A stretch of DNA of 64,000 nucleotides from Dromiciops gliroides (GCF_019393635.1 NC_057861.1:382237315-382301314), one strand, 5' to 3'. Shown: positions 23,041 to 33,769, counted from the first letter of the stretch. Translations and numbers: made by a program. Notes: generated from the letters alone by a model not told the origin.

Positions 23041-24140
23041 TTTTGCTGACCTTTCTACTTTTACTTTTCTACTTTTCTACTTCTGTCATTTGGAGAACCA
23101 TATCATGAAGGTTGGGCACAATAAAGAGAGAAGAGCCTGCTTCAGAGGTAGAGAGAGCTAAACAGAGACAGTCTGTTTTGAAAAACCAACCAACCAACCA
23201 ACCAACCAACAAACAGACTAGGTGAGTGGTGGTAGCTGCACACATATTAAGCTTAACCTTTTAAAAAAATTTCCTCTTGGAATTGTTTTGCTCATCTACT
23301 TAAATGTTCAAATAGGAATGTCAAAGAAACTTATTGTTGCTTATCTTCTTCTGAAATGTAATAACAATGCTCAGCATCTGCTCACAAAGAATAAACACTA
23401 ATGAAATTTCTAGAAGCTGATGATTTAGACAAAGCACCAGCCTGGGGCTGGGGCGATTTGGGTTCTAGTCTAGTGTTTTCCATTAACTACTGTTCAATAA
23501 CTTGTCCTGAAATGCTCTTTTGTTTTGCCAAGAAAATGAAAGGCTTATTCTTAATCAGTTTTTAATGGGAAAATGGACTAATATGGTAGCATGAGGGCAA
23601 AAATTTGAGGGCATCATCATTAAGTTTAATAGGTAAGCAACCATGCTTGGGCATGGCTGATAGCAGGACAGTGCTGGGTGGAGAGGGCAAGGGTAAGATC
23701 TGAGGTAGCAAAAGTAAACAGGAGGCATTTATAGCTTTCACAGTAAGAGATCAAATTTGGAAGAACAAATAAGATGGAAGGATCCAGAGTTCTCTACTGT
23801 ATCAAGCGAGAGGCTCAGTTACAGGGTAGTCAGCTAACAATAAGGTTCACGTGGGCCTAAAATATTGTAGAAAAGCAGTGGGTTCAGAGGCACTGCTAGT
23901 CAGAAATGGGTTTAGAATCCAGGGAAGTTTCACCATGAGGGATTATAAACTAAGAGAAAATCAAATCAACACACATGGAATACGAACTAGAAGAAAAAAA
24001 CTTAAGATGTAAAGCTGTCTGAGTAGGGCTTCCCTAATTTTTCCTTCCAAGGTCAGGAATCAGACACAGAGTTTGGGTCTGAATTATAATGTGCAAACAA
24101 ATGGAAATAACTGGCCTTAAGTTGTTTTGTTGAGGTGGTT
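23041..24140. other. unique DNA with a short (CAAC)n run
   Basis: A CAAC microsatellite of about six units lies near 23,187-23,212. Nothing else was recognised. Confidence 0.4.
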
Positions 24141-24144
24141 TATA

Positions 24145-24430
24145 ATAGGATCTTAGAAATCAGATATTTAGAGCTAAAAGAAACTTTAGAGATAATCTAT
24201 CCTAGCCCTTTCATTTTACTGATGAAGAAACCGAAGTACAGAAAAAGACTTGCCAGCACGTAGCACAGGGCCCAACCTATATAAGGTGTTTGTAAGGCTT
24301 ATTGATTGAAACATTGATTGCTCAAGTTTCCACAGGTAGTAAAGTTGCTAAAAAAAGAATTTGAACCAGATCCTTGAACTCCAAATCTAGCACTCTTCCA
24401 TCCTTTGAGCTATTTAAGTGAACCTCATAT
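24145..24430 (-). repeat. MIR3, antisense, interrupted by an L2 3' end
   Basis: Reversed MIR3 (GGATCTTAGAAATCAGATAT, TTTAGAGATAATCTATCC, GATGAAGAAACC, CTCCAAATCTAGCACTCTTC) with plus-strand L2 3'-terminal sequence (AGCACGTAGCACAGGGCCCA, TTATTGATTGAAACATTGAT) set into its middle at about 24,253-24,322. Confidence 0.65.
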
Positions 24431-24539
24431 AAGTTACTTTCAATGGCTTTCCAAAGAAAATAGTAGTTTAGAAGTCCATCAAGATCATAGGATATAAAAG
24501 AAAAGGGATTTTTGCATACACAAAACAATTTTCATCATC

Positions 24540-24790
24540 CTAATAGCCCTTTAAATAGTGGGTAGTTAATTAGCTTAATCTAATGGAATGTGCCCACAGT
24601 ACTTGAGGACAAATCTGAAAATCAACCCTTGGCGTTTGAATCATTATTTGATGCTGTAATTTCTTTTTTAGTCAGTAATTTGTCAAGTTGAGAGAAATGT
24701 GTAGAAGCTGACAATCTCATTCAAAAGCATAATTAATCTCCTCAATGAAAAATTATAACTTTTTAAAAAGAGGAGTATTGAACTCTATGT
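24540..24790. promoter_or_regulatory. possible conserved non-coding element
   Basis: A unique block free of recognisable repeats, rich in homeodomain-type cores (TTAATTAGCTTAATC, GCATAATTAATC), with the texture of vertebrate conserved elements. Conservation cannot be seen from one genome, so this is a guess from composition. Confidence 0.22.
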
Positions 24791-25042
24791 AAATATACAT
24801 TGAAACTTAGCTACAATAAACACTTTTCTGCTACCACACAGATATTCACATTGTGTAGTCTTATGTGCTCCCCTGCTTGGTTTCTTGTTCACTTTTCATA
24901 ATGACATATGATCTCTCCAGCTCATCTTCAGAAGGGAGAGCAATTGGAAGAATTATGCCTCAGGTTGAGGTGTGGAAAGACCATCGGATCCTATATTAGA
25001 AGTGGAAAAAGATTTACAGGTACAGCCAATCCAAACCCTAGG

Positions 25043-25258
25043 GCAGCTAAGTGGCACAGTTAATGGAAAGACTCATTTTCCTGAGCTCAAATACTGCCTC
25101 TGATGCTTATTAGCTGTAAGACCCTGAGCAAGTCACTTAACCCTATTTGCCTCCTCTTCTGTAAAATGAAATGGAGAAGGAAATGGCAAATCACTCCAGT
25201 ATCTTTGACAAGAAAACCCCAAAGGGACACTAAGAGTCAACATGACTACAATGATTGT
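25043..25258 (+). repeat. MAR1-type SINE
   Basis: AGGGCAGCTAAGTGGCACAG, TCCTGAGCTCAAATACTGCC, GAGAAGGAAATGGCAAATCA, CTTTGACAAGAAAACCCC and AAGAGTCAACATGACTACAA give the MAR1 order. Some head sequence is lost. Confidence 0.75.
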
Positions 25259-25269
25259 ACAAGTAGTTA

Positions 25270-25510
25270 ATAAAACCCTCTCTTTTTAGACATCAGAAAC
25301 TCAGAGCAGAGAGATGAAATGAGTTCAATTAATCATAAGAATTTAATAAGGGTCTTTACTACAGGCCAGGATCAGAGTTAGGTGCATAGAATACAAAGGC
25401 AAAAATAAAATTTTCCACCCCAAAGGAGATTATATTCAATAAGACTTGCCTAAGAAGAGTCAGAGGTGGGATTCAAATCTCAATCCAAGACCTTTCATTG
25501 CACTATTCTG
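25270..25510 (-). repeat. MIR3 and L2 composite, antisense
   Basis: MIR3-like antisense flanks (ACATCAGAAACTCAGAGCAG and GACTTGCCTAAGAAGAGTCA ... CAATCCAAGACC) are separated by an antisense L2 3' end at about 25,345-25,440 (TTTAATAAGGGTCTTTACTA, GGATCAGAGTTAGGTGCATA). Confidence 0.55.
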
Positions 25511-25539
25511 TAGTTTTGACCTTCTCCTTTGACTTTAGG

Positions 25540-25760
25540 TGGATATTGCAGCCTATCCATATACACATTGAGGGGTTATCACTTACTCTGTATTACCTCA
25601 GCACTCATTGTACCTCTGGTACCACACTCAGTGGTATTCTATTCATCTGTACTTCTCCTATCCGGCTGGATAAAAAATGGCCTTATAAGTTTACTCTGTT
25701 TCAACTGGATCACAGCTCCTTAAAGAATGGGAGATGCTTCTCAATCTTCCACTATCCGTC
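25540..25760 (+). repeat. possible L2 fragment
   Basis: ATCACAGCTCCTTAAAGAAT and an ATTCATCTGTACTTCTCC stretch resemble the L2 segment before the 3' end ('agctccttga-gggcaggg'). Diverged. Confidence 0.4.
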
Positions 25761-26039
25761 CAAGAAGACAAGACTAAGAAAGTGGCAGATGCCCCATTCA
25801 TGTTGGCTAACTGATTATAAAACTTCAAAGACAGAAAAAAGAATCTATATCATTTTTTCAAATTTAATTTCCAATCATTTGTATTTGTTTTGTTAGCATA
25901 TTAATTTGGCCTTCTCATAACAGGCTGAATTCCAGGCTGGTAGTTTTACCTCCGTTTTTTTAACTAAAAAGTGGAAGCTTAGAAAAATATGAATTACCTA
26001 TGTAAGTAGGCCAAGGAGATTGAACATATGGATTGTTTT

Positions 26040-26280
26040 CCCTCTCCCCATCTTAAATCTCTATGTGTCATGTGCCCAGTATGTATGGGTTCCATTTGTC
26101 ATATTGTTTTATCTGCATTTATATTTCTGGCAAATAGTAATCTTTCCATTCTTCCCTTTCCCTTCTATTGCCTTGCCTCATCCTCACATTGTTTTTGGTT
26201 TTGTTTTGTTTTTTTAACACCAAGTTTAGCACAGTGCCTGACACATAGTAGGCAATTAATAAAATGCTAGTTGACTAACT
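26040..26280 (+). repeat. L2 3' end
   Basis: TTTAGCACAGTGCCTGACAC followed by ATAGTAGGCAATTAATAAAA and TGCTAGTTGACTAA is a clear L2 3' terminus. The upstream T/C-rich part is less certain. Confidence 0.7.
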
Positions 26281-26283
26281 CTC

Positions 26284-26480
26284 TGAATACTCCATCCCTC
26301 TTTGCTCAATATACAGCACTTCTTTCCACTCCTTCCTATTTCTATCTATCCCCATGGCCTCAGCTCTGCATTGCATCCCACCCGCCCCCTGAACATTCCA
26401 TCCCTCTTTGTTCAATATATGTTAGTTATTCCCACTGCTATTCTTATTTACTCTCTCCTTAATCCTTATCCACAATTGCA
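26284..26480. repeat. short tandem duplication, about 106 bp period
   Basis: A 31-bp block starting TCCATCCCTCTTTG (about 26,290) recurs, with a few changes, about 106 bp later (about 26,397), each followed by TCAATATA. C/T-rich surroundings. Confidence 0.6.
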
Positions 26481-26499
26481 ATAACCTTCCCAAATCCCG

Positions 26500-26640
26500 A
26501 GTTATAACTCCTGAGGTTAATTTTTAAAAGCCGCAGCTGTAGACTAGTTGCCTGGCATGTTTGGAACAGCTGTTGAATCCTCTAGACTAATTTGCAAAAT
26601 TGGCACCCATCACTTAATGTATTACCAGAAAAAAAAACAA
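26500..26640. promoter_or_regulatory. possible conserved non-coding element with E-boxes
   Basis: A unique block with two CAGCTG E-boxes (GCCGCAGCTGTAG and GGAACAGCTGTTG) and GACTAATTTGCAAAATTGGC. It has the even, repeat-free texture of a conserved element; nothing here shows function. Confidence 0.22.
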
Positions 26641-27199
26641 ACAGAATTAAAATAGCAACCATTATGAAAGCAGTAACCATTTATCATGATGCTAGAATTT
26701 AGCAGATCATATAGTTATGACATCTACTTGCTCTTTGCTTTTAGATCTAGAATTATACTTCCTCATGTGTTCATATTTGTTTATCATCCTGAGGTAAAAT
26801 CAATTTCCTGCCACATGATCTTATATATCGATAGGATTATAGTCTTTTTGAAAAAGTCATGGAAACCCTTAGGTTCAATTGATTGCTAAGGATACTGTTT
26901 TTTATCTGTTTCTAGACTTTGACAATAATAACTATGAGATCTTTCCTATAAAAGGAGCCGACCATCCTATGCTGTTTCATGAGCACAGGTTTTTTAAATC
27001 ATAAAAATCTTAGGGTAATTTCTACTAATTGGTTTTGGCATTTTGAAATATCTGTAAAGATTCTGGGCGATCTGTTTTCACAGAGGAGTTGACTTCAGGA
27101 ACCTGAATAGTGTGATGGCAAATAGTTCATATTATTGGAAATAATCTTGTATTAGCTTTTCCACGTCTTTTTTCAACATCTTCCCTGCTAAAATGAACC

Positions 27200-27400
27200 T
27201 TTGATTTCATTAGTGCAGGTAATCTCTATACTGGTGACTAAAGATAGATGTTCTCTCTTTCCCTCTGACACTGCTTCCAGCCACATCACTTCTACCTCAT
27301 AGATTTCCTGGCTTCTTTCAAAGTTCATTTCAACTCCTGCCATCCAGAGGAGACCTTTCCTTACCCACTAGCTTCCAGTACCTTCTTGAAATTATCATGT
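27200..27400 (+). repeat. L2 fragment
   Basis: TTTCAAAGTTCATTTCAACT, CCTGCCATCCAGAGGAGACC and TTTCCTTACCCACTAGCTTC correspond to the L2 C-terminal stretch 'cttcaagtcccagctcaaatcccacctt ... cctttccc'. Confidence 0.65.
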
Positions 27401-27595
27401 GTGTGTGCATGCCTGTACGCACATTTATATGTGCATGCTCTCCCACACAAACCCACACACAGTCCCCAAAATCTCAATGCAGTTTTAAGCTTTAATAGCT
27501 GACTATGTATGTTATATATTTATGGGGCACAGCTTCTTATGCATCATGCAACCTTTTAGGAATCTGATGAAGCCTTCTCAGAGCAATTAGCAAGT

Positions 27596-28262
27596 GAATA
27601 GAATAGTGGGCCTGGAGTCAGAAAGATCTGAGTTCAAATCTAGCCTCAGGCACTCAGTAGCTGTGTGACACTGGACAATATCAACCCTATTTACTTCAGT
27701 TTCTCATCTGTAAAATGAACTGGAAAAGGAAATGGCAAACCGTTCTAGTAGCTTTGCTGAGAAAACCCCAAATGGGGTCTTGAAAAGTTAGACATTGTTG
27801 GGAGGACTTGTGTGTGGAGGTCTAGCTCACCTAAAGAAATGGAGGCTCAACACAAATCTTGTGAAATAAAAAGAGATTTATTGGGAGAGAGGAATATATG
27901 GCCCAGGGACAGATCACTATGGAAAGCTGTCCCACTGGAATAAGAGAAGACCTAATCTTTTGTATCTTTACAAAACAAAGAAAGGGGAGGGAATCACAAA
28001 GCAACTGGGAGGGAAATGCAAACAACAGGCAGGGGATTTTGGAATGATGGGGCAGAAATAAGATATGCAGCATCCAGTCATATCTTTCATATCATCTTGC
28101 TCATCAGATCCCGCTCTGCCATATCTTATTCCTGAGGTAGCAGACTGGGCTGCTTTTCCCTTGGGAAAGTTTTAAGGATCTCTTAGGGATTGGGATCTTT
28201 AAGTTTCTGGGGTCTCACTGCATTCCCACAACAACATGACTGGAATGAATGAACAACAACAC
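27596..28262 (+). repeat. MAR1-type SINE split by an LTR
   Basis: The left part (GGGCCTGGAGTCAGAAAGAT ... AACCCCAAATGGGGTCTTGA) ends at AGTTAGACAT. The right part resumes at ACATGACTGGAATGAATGAA after the LTR at 27,796-28,233. Joined without the LTR it gives the normal MAR1 3' end. Confidence 0.88.
27796..28233 (-). mobile_element. fossil solo LTR, ERV1-like (4-bp target duplication)
   Basis: TG...CA ends (TGTTGGGAGGACTTG ... TTCCCACAACA) and a perfect ACAT duplication at 27,792-27,795 and 28,234-28,237. On the minus strand it starts TGTTGTGGGAATGCAGTGAG and carries an AATAAA signal (reverse, about 27,869). A 4-bp duplication fits gamma/ERV1-type integration. The fragments at 33.1 and 35.5 kb belong to the same family. 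No internal viral sequence. Confidence 0.85.
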
Positions 28263-28433
28263 AACCTAGCTATATGGAAAGGTTTATCAGAATTTTGGCC
28301 CTTTGGAGATTTTTTTGGTCATTGAGGCCCTTTTTGTACACATTCACAAACAGATATATCTTGATTAGAAATTTTTAAAAAATTGTTTATGAGAACATTT
28401 GAAAATTTAAGGAATAAGAAGCTATCTGCTTAT

Positions 28434-28591
28434 TATTATAATTATTATTATTATTTTGCAGGGCAATGAGGGTTAAGTGACTTGCCCAGGGTCACACAGC
28501 TAGTAAGTGTCAAATGTCTGAGGCCAGATTTGAACTAGGTACTCCTGAATCCAGGGCCAGTGCTTTATCCACTGTGCCACCTAGCTGCCCC
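28434..28591 (-). repeat. WSINE1, antisense, with an ATT-repeat tail
   Basis: TTATTATTATTATTTTGCAG, AAGTGACTTGCCCAGGGTC, CTAGTAAGTGTCAAATG and TGCCACCTAGCTGCCCC. The tail is (ATT)n rather than poly-T. Confidence 0.92.
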
Positions 28592-28629
28592 ATCTGCTAT
28601 TTATTGGAATATAATATACAATTAAGTAT

Positions 28630-29056
28630 TGACATACACAATTGACTTAAGAACTGACTGATCCTGACTGGTTTAGGTTCCTAGGACAATGAATTGCCTG
28701 AGGCTGACCACATATTATCATTCTGGCTTCTGATTATTTTGTAAAATCCCCAAACTCTCCCTTCCCAGAGATTCCCAAGCTTTATTCTTGGACTTTAGCT
28801 TGTTATTCCAAAAACCAAAAAAACAAAAGCCAAATCCCAAAAAACTTATCTGGTGAAACTATGAGGTACTTAACCCTCCAAATGGTAGTCTCTTCACTCT
28901 CAGTCTTAGTACCCTATATAAACCCTGTTACCAACCCCACTCTCTCTGGGTACTCCAGTGCTTGCTGTGTGGTACCATGAGCTGCAAATCCTCTGCCCCC
29001 ATTAAAGACCTCAATTTTGTTGTATTGATTATTTTCGTCAAAATTTCAGGTTCACA
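28630..29056 (+). mobile_element. fossil solo LTR with a 4-bp target duplication
   Basis: Starts TGACATACACAATTGAC and ends TTTCAGGTTCACA. GTAT occurs at 28,626-28,629 and 29,057-29,060. A TATA-like CCCTATATAAACCC lies near 28,915 and an ATTAAA signal near 29,003. It appears to be a lone LTR. The family is not one I can name. Confidence 0.75.
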
Positions 29057-29365
29057 GTATGTAATTATATTAGAGTCTATTCGTTTTCAAAAAGAAATAC
29101 AATAGAAAGATGTCAATTTCTTTTAAAAAGATCCATGAGTTCTTTCCTGTTAGCTGTCAAACTGATTACTGCTATTGTGAAATAATAACAGCATACCATT
29201 ATGGCTAGGTAATTAAATGATTTGTGAGCATAAATTAACAAGGAAACTCAGCAAAATGTGCAATTGTCCAACCAAGATAAAAATGCTAATTCCATCTAAA
29301 AGACTAAGAATATTGTTATTACAATCTTTAGAATCTCATTAGAGATTAAGAATGTTATTAGGGGG

Positions 29366-29515
29366 AAGGGGCAGCTAGGTGGCACAGTGGATAAAGCACT
29401 GGCCCTGGATTCAGAAGGACCTGAGTTTAAATCTGACCTCAGTCACTTGACACTTACTAGCTGTGTGACCCTGGACAAGTCACTTAACTCTCATTGTCCC
29501 TCTAAAAGAAAAAAA
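29366..29515 (+). repeat. WSINE1
   Basis: GGGGCAGCTAGGTGGCACAG to a CATTGTCCCTC and A-rich tail. The 10-bp duplication AAGAATGTTA lies at 29,348-29,357 and about 29,516-29,525. Confidence 0.93.
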
Positions 29516-29525
29516 AAAGAATGTT

Positions 29526-30094
29526 AAGTTAAGATTCCTGGATCAGCATCTCAGACAACAGGGCTTGCAATGCAATTTATATAGGTTTTGTCTATGTAGA
29601 CAAACTGAATTCATTTTTTTAAATGGTCAAATAACAAAATAACCAAAGGTATGTTGGAGGTTGGAAGCAGGGAGAAGTTTCTGATTATGTGACACCAAAT
29701 GAGTGGTTTGTTTAAATTTTTATCCTAGACTATTTTAGCATTTCTTCACTCTTCAAATGTCCTCTTCCACAAGAGTTCAGAGGTGATCCTGTCTCTTAAA
29801 GACCATGCCAGTTTAATTCTAGTTCTAGTAGGTTCTTCCAAGACAGAAAGGCTTCAAGTAGAAACCCAGTCATAGAAAGCTATATGTCAGTTGTCTGAGA
29901 AGCCTTGATTAAATATGAAAGTCACTTCATCTGAATGGTCACAGAGTAATAAATATTTTGGCCACAGAAACTCTCAAATGTTATCTATTCTATCATAGAG
30001 GGGTTTAGATCTGGATTGATAGAAGCAGAACTCCCAATCCTAGATTCTTGATATATCTAAGTAGTGTTATGACACAATGGAAACATACACACAT
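29526..30094. other. unique DNA, no feature seen
   Basis: Nothing recognised. Confidence 0.4.
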
Positions 30095-30280
30095 ATATAC
30101 AGGATGTGGTAGGCAGAGGATATGAGTTTGAATCTAACTCTGCTACTTATTACTTGAGTGGCCATGGAAATGTGATTTAACCTTTCTGGGACTCAGTTTC
30201 TTCATCTGTAAAGTGAGATGTGAGATAGACAATCTCCAAGGTCTTTTTTTTCAGCTTTCAATCTATTATCCTATTTGAAA
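30095..30280 (+). repeat. MIR3 SINE
   Basis: GAGTTTGAATCTAACTCTGC, GGACTCAGTTTCTTCATCTG, TAAAGTGAG and a GACAATCTCCAAGGTC tail with TTTCAATCTATTATCC: MIR3 order and 3' end. Confidence 0.7.
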
Positions 30281-30532
30281 CTGGGGTCTATTTCAAATAC
30301 CTGACTTTCTCTTTCAATGTCATTGATGGCTGCTAGGGAGGGGAAGCCAACAAAACCAAAAAGTTTTCAAAATAAGAAGTATTGAGTTCCCACTGTGACA
30401 GATGCCCAAAATGATAAGACCAAGACAGATGTGGTAGAAACACATTTTTTTAATGTCCAAAGGAGTGAAGATTATTGAAAGTGTCAATTTACCAGAAAAG
30501 AACTAGGAGGATGATTTAATCTTTCATTTCTC

Positions 30533-31550
30533 TTAAGAAGTTAAGAATCGAATTATTTGAGCTTCAATTGTTTTTTAGTCTTTTGAAAAGAATTTTAGTA
30601 GCAAGAAAAATAAAGTGTATTGACATTTTGATTTAGCAAAGAGATAGCAATAGTTGTCAGCATTCTTGTTTTAAGAACACAAACATGGATTACAAATTTA
30701 TAGCTTTTGGCAGCATTGTAGCAAGTAGTGAGGAAAGAAAAAGATCAATCTGAAATATTTAAAAAGTCATGAAAAATATGGAATACACTACCCATGGTTT
30801 CAATTTCATAATTTCCATCTGTAAATATAAGAGGAATGTCTTAGCACAACCTCTTTAGAGTTAGCTAAAAAAAAAAAAAGACAGTGAAACACAAGGAGCA
30901 TGGAATGTATGTAGTTAGTCTTTAATGTGTTTGACGTTGGTAAGTCATTTAAGTTATTTGAGCCTTACTTTCCTCTTTTGTTAAGTGGAAATGCAAGTAT
31001 TTATACTACCCACATAACAGGATTTAAAAATCTTTAGTTTTTATTAAGAAGTTGAGAATTGAATTATTTAAGCTTTATTTTTTTTTTTTAGTGTTTTGAA
31101 AAGAATTTTAGTGACAAGAAAAAAGGATTATCCTGACATTTTCATTAGAGAGAAAGAGAGAGAGGGAGAGGAATAGCATTCTTTTTAAAAGAGCATTTAT
31201 TTGTATGGATTATAAAGCTCCAACTCTTGGCAGCATGCTATCAGACATTGAAGGAAGAAAAAGATGAGTATGAATGTTTGTAAAAGGTCATGTAAAATAT
31301 GGAGTATACTACTCATAGTTTCTACTTCATAATTTCCATCTTTAAATACAAGGAAAGCATTAGCATAGTCTCTTTAGAGTTAGGAGAATTAAATAAATTC
31401 TAAGAGCACTGAGACTGTAGTTGTGTGACCTTAGGCAAGTCATTTAATTTATTTGAACCTCAGGTCATGAAAATTTTATACTATTTACATCAAAAAATTT
31501 TCATGAGGAAAGTATTTTCTAAACTGCAAAGTAGTATCTATTTTTTTATA
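30533..31550 (+). repeat. ancient head-to-tail tandem duplication, about 510-bp unit
   Basis: Unit 1 (about 30,533-31,042) and unit 2 (about 31,043-31,550) share a series of blocks in the same order: AAGAAGTTAAGAATCGAATT versus AAGAAGTTGAGAATTGAATT; TTTTGAAAAGAATTTTAGT in both; GGCAGCAT; GGAAGAAAAAGAT-like; TTTCATAATTTCCATCTGTA versus CTTCATAATTTCCATCTTTA; CTCTTTAGAGTTAG in both. Each unit also ends with a MIR-like stretch (AAGTCATTTAAGTTATTTGA versus AAGTCATTTAATTTATTTGA), so duplication came after the MIR insertion. Confidence 0.8.
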
Positions 31551-31689
31551 TATTAGTTACTCATATTACTCTGAACATAAGCTACTCTTGAATATAGGGC
31601 ATCATTCTAAAATGAAGTGATAGGAACAGTACTGGAAGAAAATTTAGATATTTTAATTCAGTCATTTTTTCAGTTGTCTGACTTTGTGG

Positions 31690-31862
31690 CTCCATCTGGC
31701 AAAGATACTGATTTTGTTCTCCATCTCATTTTACTGATGAGAAAACTGAGGGAAATAGGGTTAAGTGACTTGCTCAGGGTCACATCCAAGGCCATATTTG
31801 AATTCTGGTCTTCCCAACCCCAGACCTGGTGCTCTGTCCACTGCACCACATAGCTACCCCAA
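31690..31862 (-). repeat. MIR-type SINE, antisense
   Basis: TTTTACTGATGAGAAAACTG, AAGTGACTTGCTCAGGGTCA, TTTGAATTCTGGTCTTCCC and TGTCCACTGCACCACATAGC. Its head is close to WSINE1 but the ACTGATGAGAAAACTGAGG part indicates MIR/MIR3. Confidence 0.65.
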
Positions 31863-32423
31863 ATATCATCTAGTCCAACCCTAGATGAGGAAAACCCAGA
31901 GAGATAAAGTAGTTTGTCTCTTTAACATGGAAAAGGCTAATGTTCTGAACTTGAGAGTCCTTTAAAATCTGCATTGAAATATTGATTCTGACACTTAACA
32001 GTATGTACATTTGGGCAAATCATTTAACATCTCTGGACCTCAATTTCCTAAAAATAAAAGAAGGATGTTAGTCCTGCTTGATAAATGAATATTTATCTAT
32101 TGTGGATAAAAGGAGAAACCATTTGGAATAAGATAAGCCATTCAATGGGTAAGTTTTTCATCAAGACTCACTAGAGAAGTTTAAGCAGGCCTTTTTGAGC
32201 TTGACTGGTAGAAAATGAGGGGTAATTCAGGAAATGGACCTTCACCTAGATGATTCCATTTGGAGTGTCCTCAGTGTAGCTCCAGCTGTATATCCTTCTC
32301 TTTCTGTGGCTTTATAAATCTCCTTTTGTTAACTGTTGAATGATCTCCAAGTACCTCCTATTGCTCCAATATTAAATTAACCTGAGTATTTTGTTCCAGT
32401 ATTAAATATGGTACTAGCCTTCT
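31863..32423. other. mostly unique DNA, possible MIR trace
   Basis: A MIR-like plus-strand patch (GGGCAAATCATTTAACATCT, near 32,014) is weak. The TTTATAAAT and ATTAAAT signals at about 32,312-32,375 could belong to another LTR, but its edges are not visible. Confidence 0.35.
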
Positions 32424-33100
32424 TGTGGGATGAGGGAACCCAATTCCCAAGGAATCCTTAAACTTGATGGAGGAGGCAAAAAGGGGTTAATAGATAAACT
32501 GATGCTTGAGTCCTTATTAATAGTACCTAAAATGATTAACAGAGAAACTAAGGTTTGTGTTCTTATAGTAACCAAAAGAGCTTGTCTCTATCAACTCTCA
32601 ATTGAGACTGTAACTAGGGACCATTAACCATTAATAGTCATTAATATCCTTAGATGACAAGGACACCTAGAAACCAGATCTTAAGTAAAGAGATATCAAA
32701 AACACAGAGACCCTCTGGGTCTGACAAGTTTAAGCATGTCTTTAGGAACATGCTCAGAAAGGATCAAATGTGTCAGGTTTACCTTATGATGTGTGAACCC
32801 CAAAAAGGTACCTACCTTGGGAGTTATCTTAGGACCCCAGGAAGTCCAAATTAGGATAAAACCTCCCATGAACCTCCCACAAGGAGGAGATTAAGATAAT
32901 GAGGAGATATCCTACTTTTTCTCACCATAAATATAACCATTTCCATCTCCCAAATTGAGACATCTATCTCCTTTGAGTGCTTTTCCCTGTGGTCTCACAG
33001 CATTCTAATAAAACTTAGGAAACTGAGTCACTGAGTCTTGTGATTCTTTTGGGATGCCTCTTGATCAATTCAATCAATTAATTCTATCCCTACTATTACA
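32424..33100 (+). mobile_element. fossil LTR A
   Basis: TGTGGGATGAGGGAACCC start, TATA-like ACCATAAATATAACC near 32,926, AATAAA near 33,007 and a CTACTATTACA end. It sits against LTR B, whose 5' end is missing, so A probably inserted into or recombined with B. No viral genes alongside and no clear target duplication. Confidence 0.6.
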
Positions 33101-33550
33101 TCAAACTTTCTCAAGGGAAAAGCACCTCAGAAATGTCTCTCACCTCAGAAATGGGTATTGCCCAGCTGGACCCCAGTACACAGATAAGCAATACCAAGGT
33201 CTATAAAATGATATGCAGGATATGGATGGATTCTGCATATCCTACTAATACCCCATTATTTAAAGATCCAAGTTATCTTATCTTTCCCAGTTTTTGCATT
33301 TCTTTTTGCTTTGTAATTTCCTTCCCATTGTTTTGTAAATATACAAAAGATCAGGTCTTCTCTTATTCCAGCAGGAGAGTCTCCATTGTGATTCTATCCC
33401 TGAGCCATATATTACTCTCTCCTAATAAATCTTTTTATTTTACAAGATTACTGATGAGCCTTCAATTCTTTGGGTGAGTTACTCCACCCCCCACCCCTCC
33501 ATCCAGGTTGCAAGTCTCCCTAACTGCCTGAGCCAGGCCAGGTCAGAACA
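33101..33550 (+). mobile_element. fossil LTR B (same family as 27.8 kb), 5'-truncated
   Basis: CTCAAGGGAAAAGCACCTCA, TTTGTAAATATACAAAAGAT, TCTTCTCTTATTCCAGCAGG, GAGCCATATATTACTCTCTC, an AATAAA signal and TTTATTTTACAAGATTA match in order the reverse complement of the 27,796-28,233 LTR. Confidence 0.75.
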
Positions 33551-33599
33551 TCCAATGTTTGGATACTGTCTGACAAGGTTTAAGTGTTAATCCTTTTTG

Positions 33600-33746
33600 T
33601 TTGTTTTTTTTTCTGGGGCAATGAGGGTTAAGTGATTTGCTCAGGGTCACACAGCTAGTAAGTGTCAAGTATCAGGCCAGATTTGAATTTGGGTCCCCCT
33701 GAATCCAGGGCCAGTGCTTTATCTACTGTGACACCTAGCTGCCCCT
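33600..33746 (-). repeat. WSINE1, antisense
   Basis: T/G tail, GGGGCAATGAGGGTTAAGTG, GTCACACAGCTAGTAAGTG and GTGACACCTAGCTGCCCC. A short imperfect duplication (TTAATCCTTT versus TTAGTCCTTT) flanks it. Confidence 0.9.
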
Positions 33747-33769
33747 ATTTTAAGTATTAGTCCTTTACA

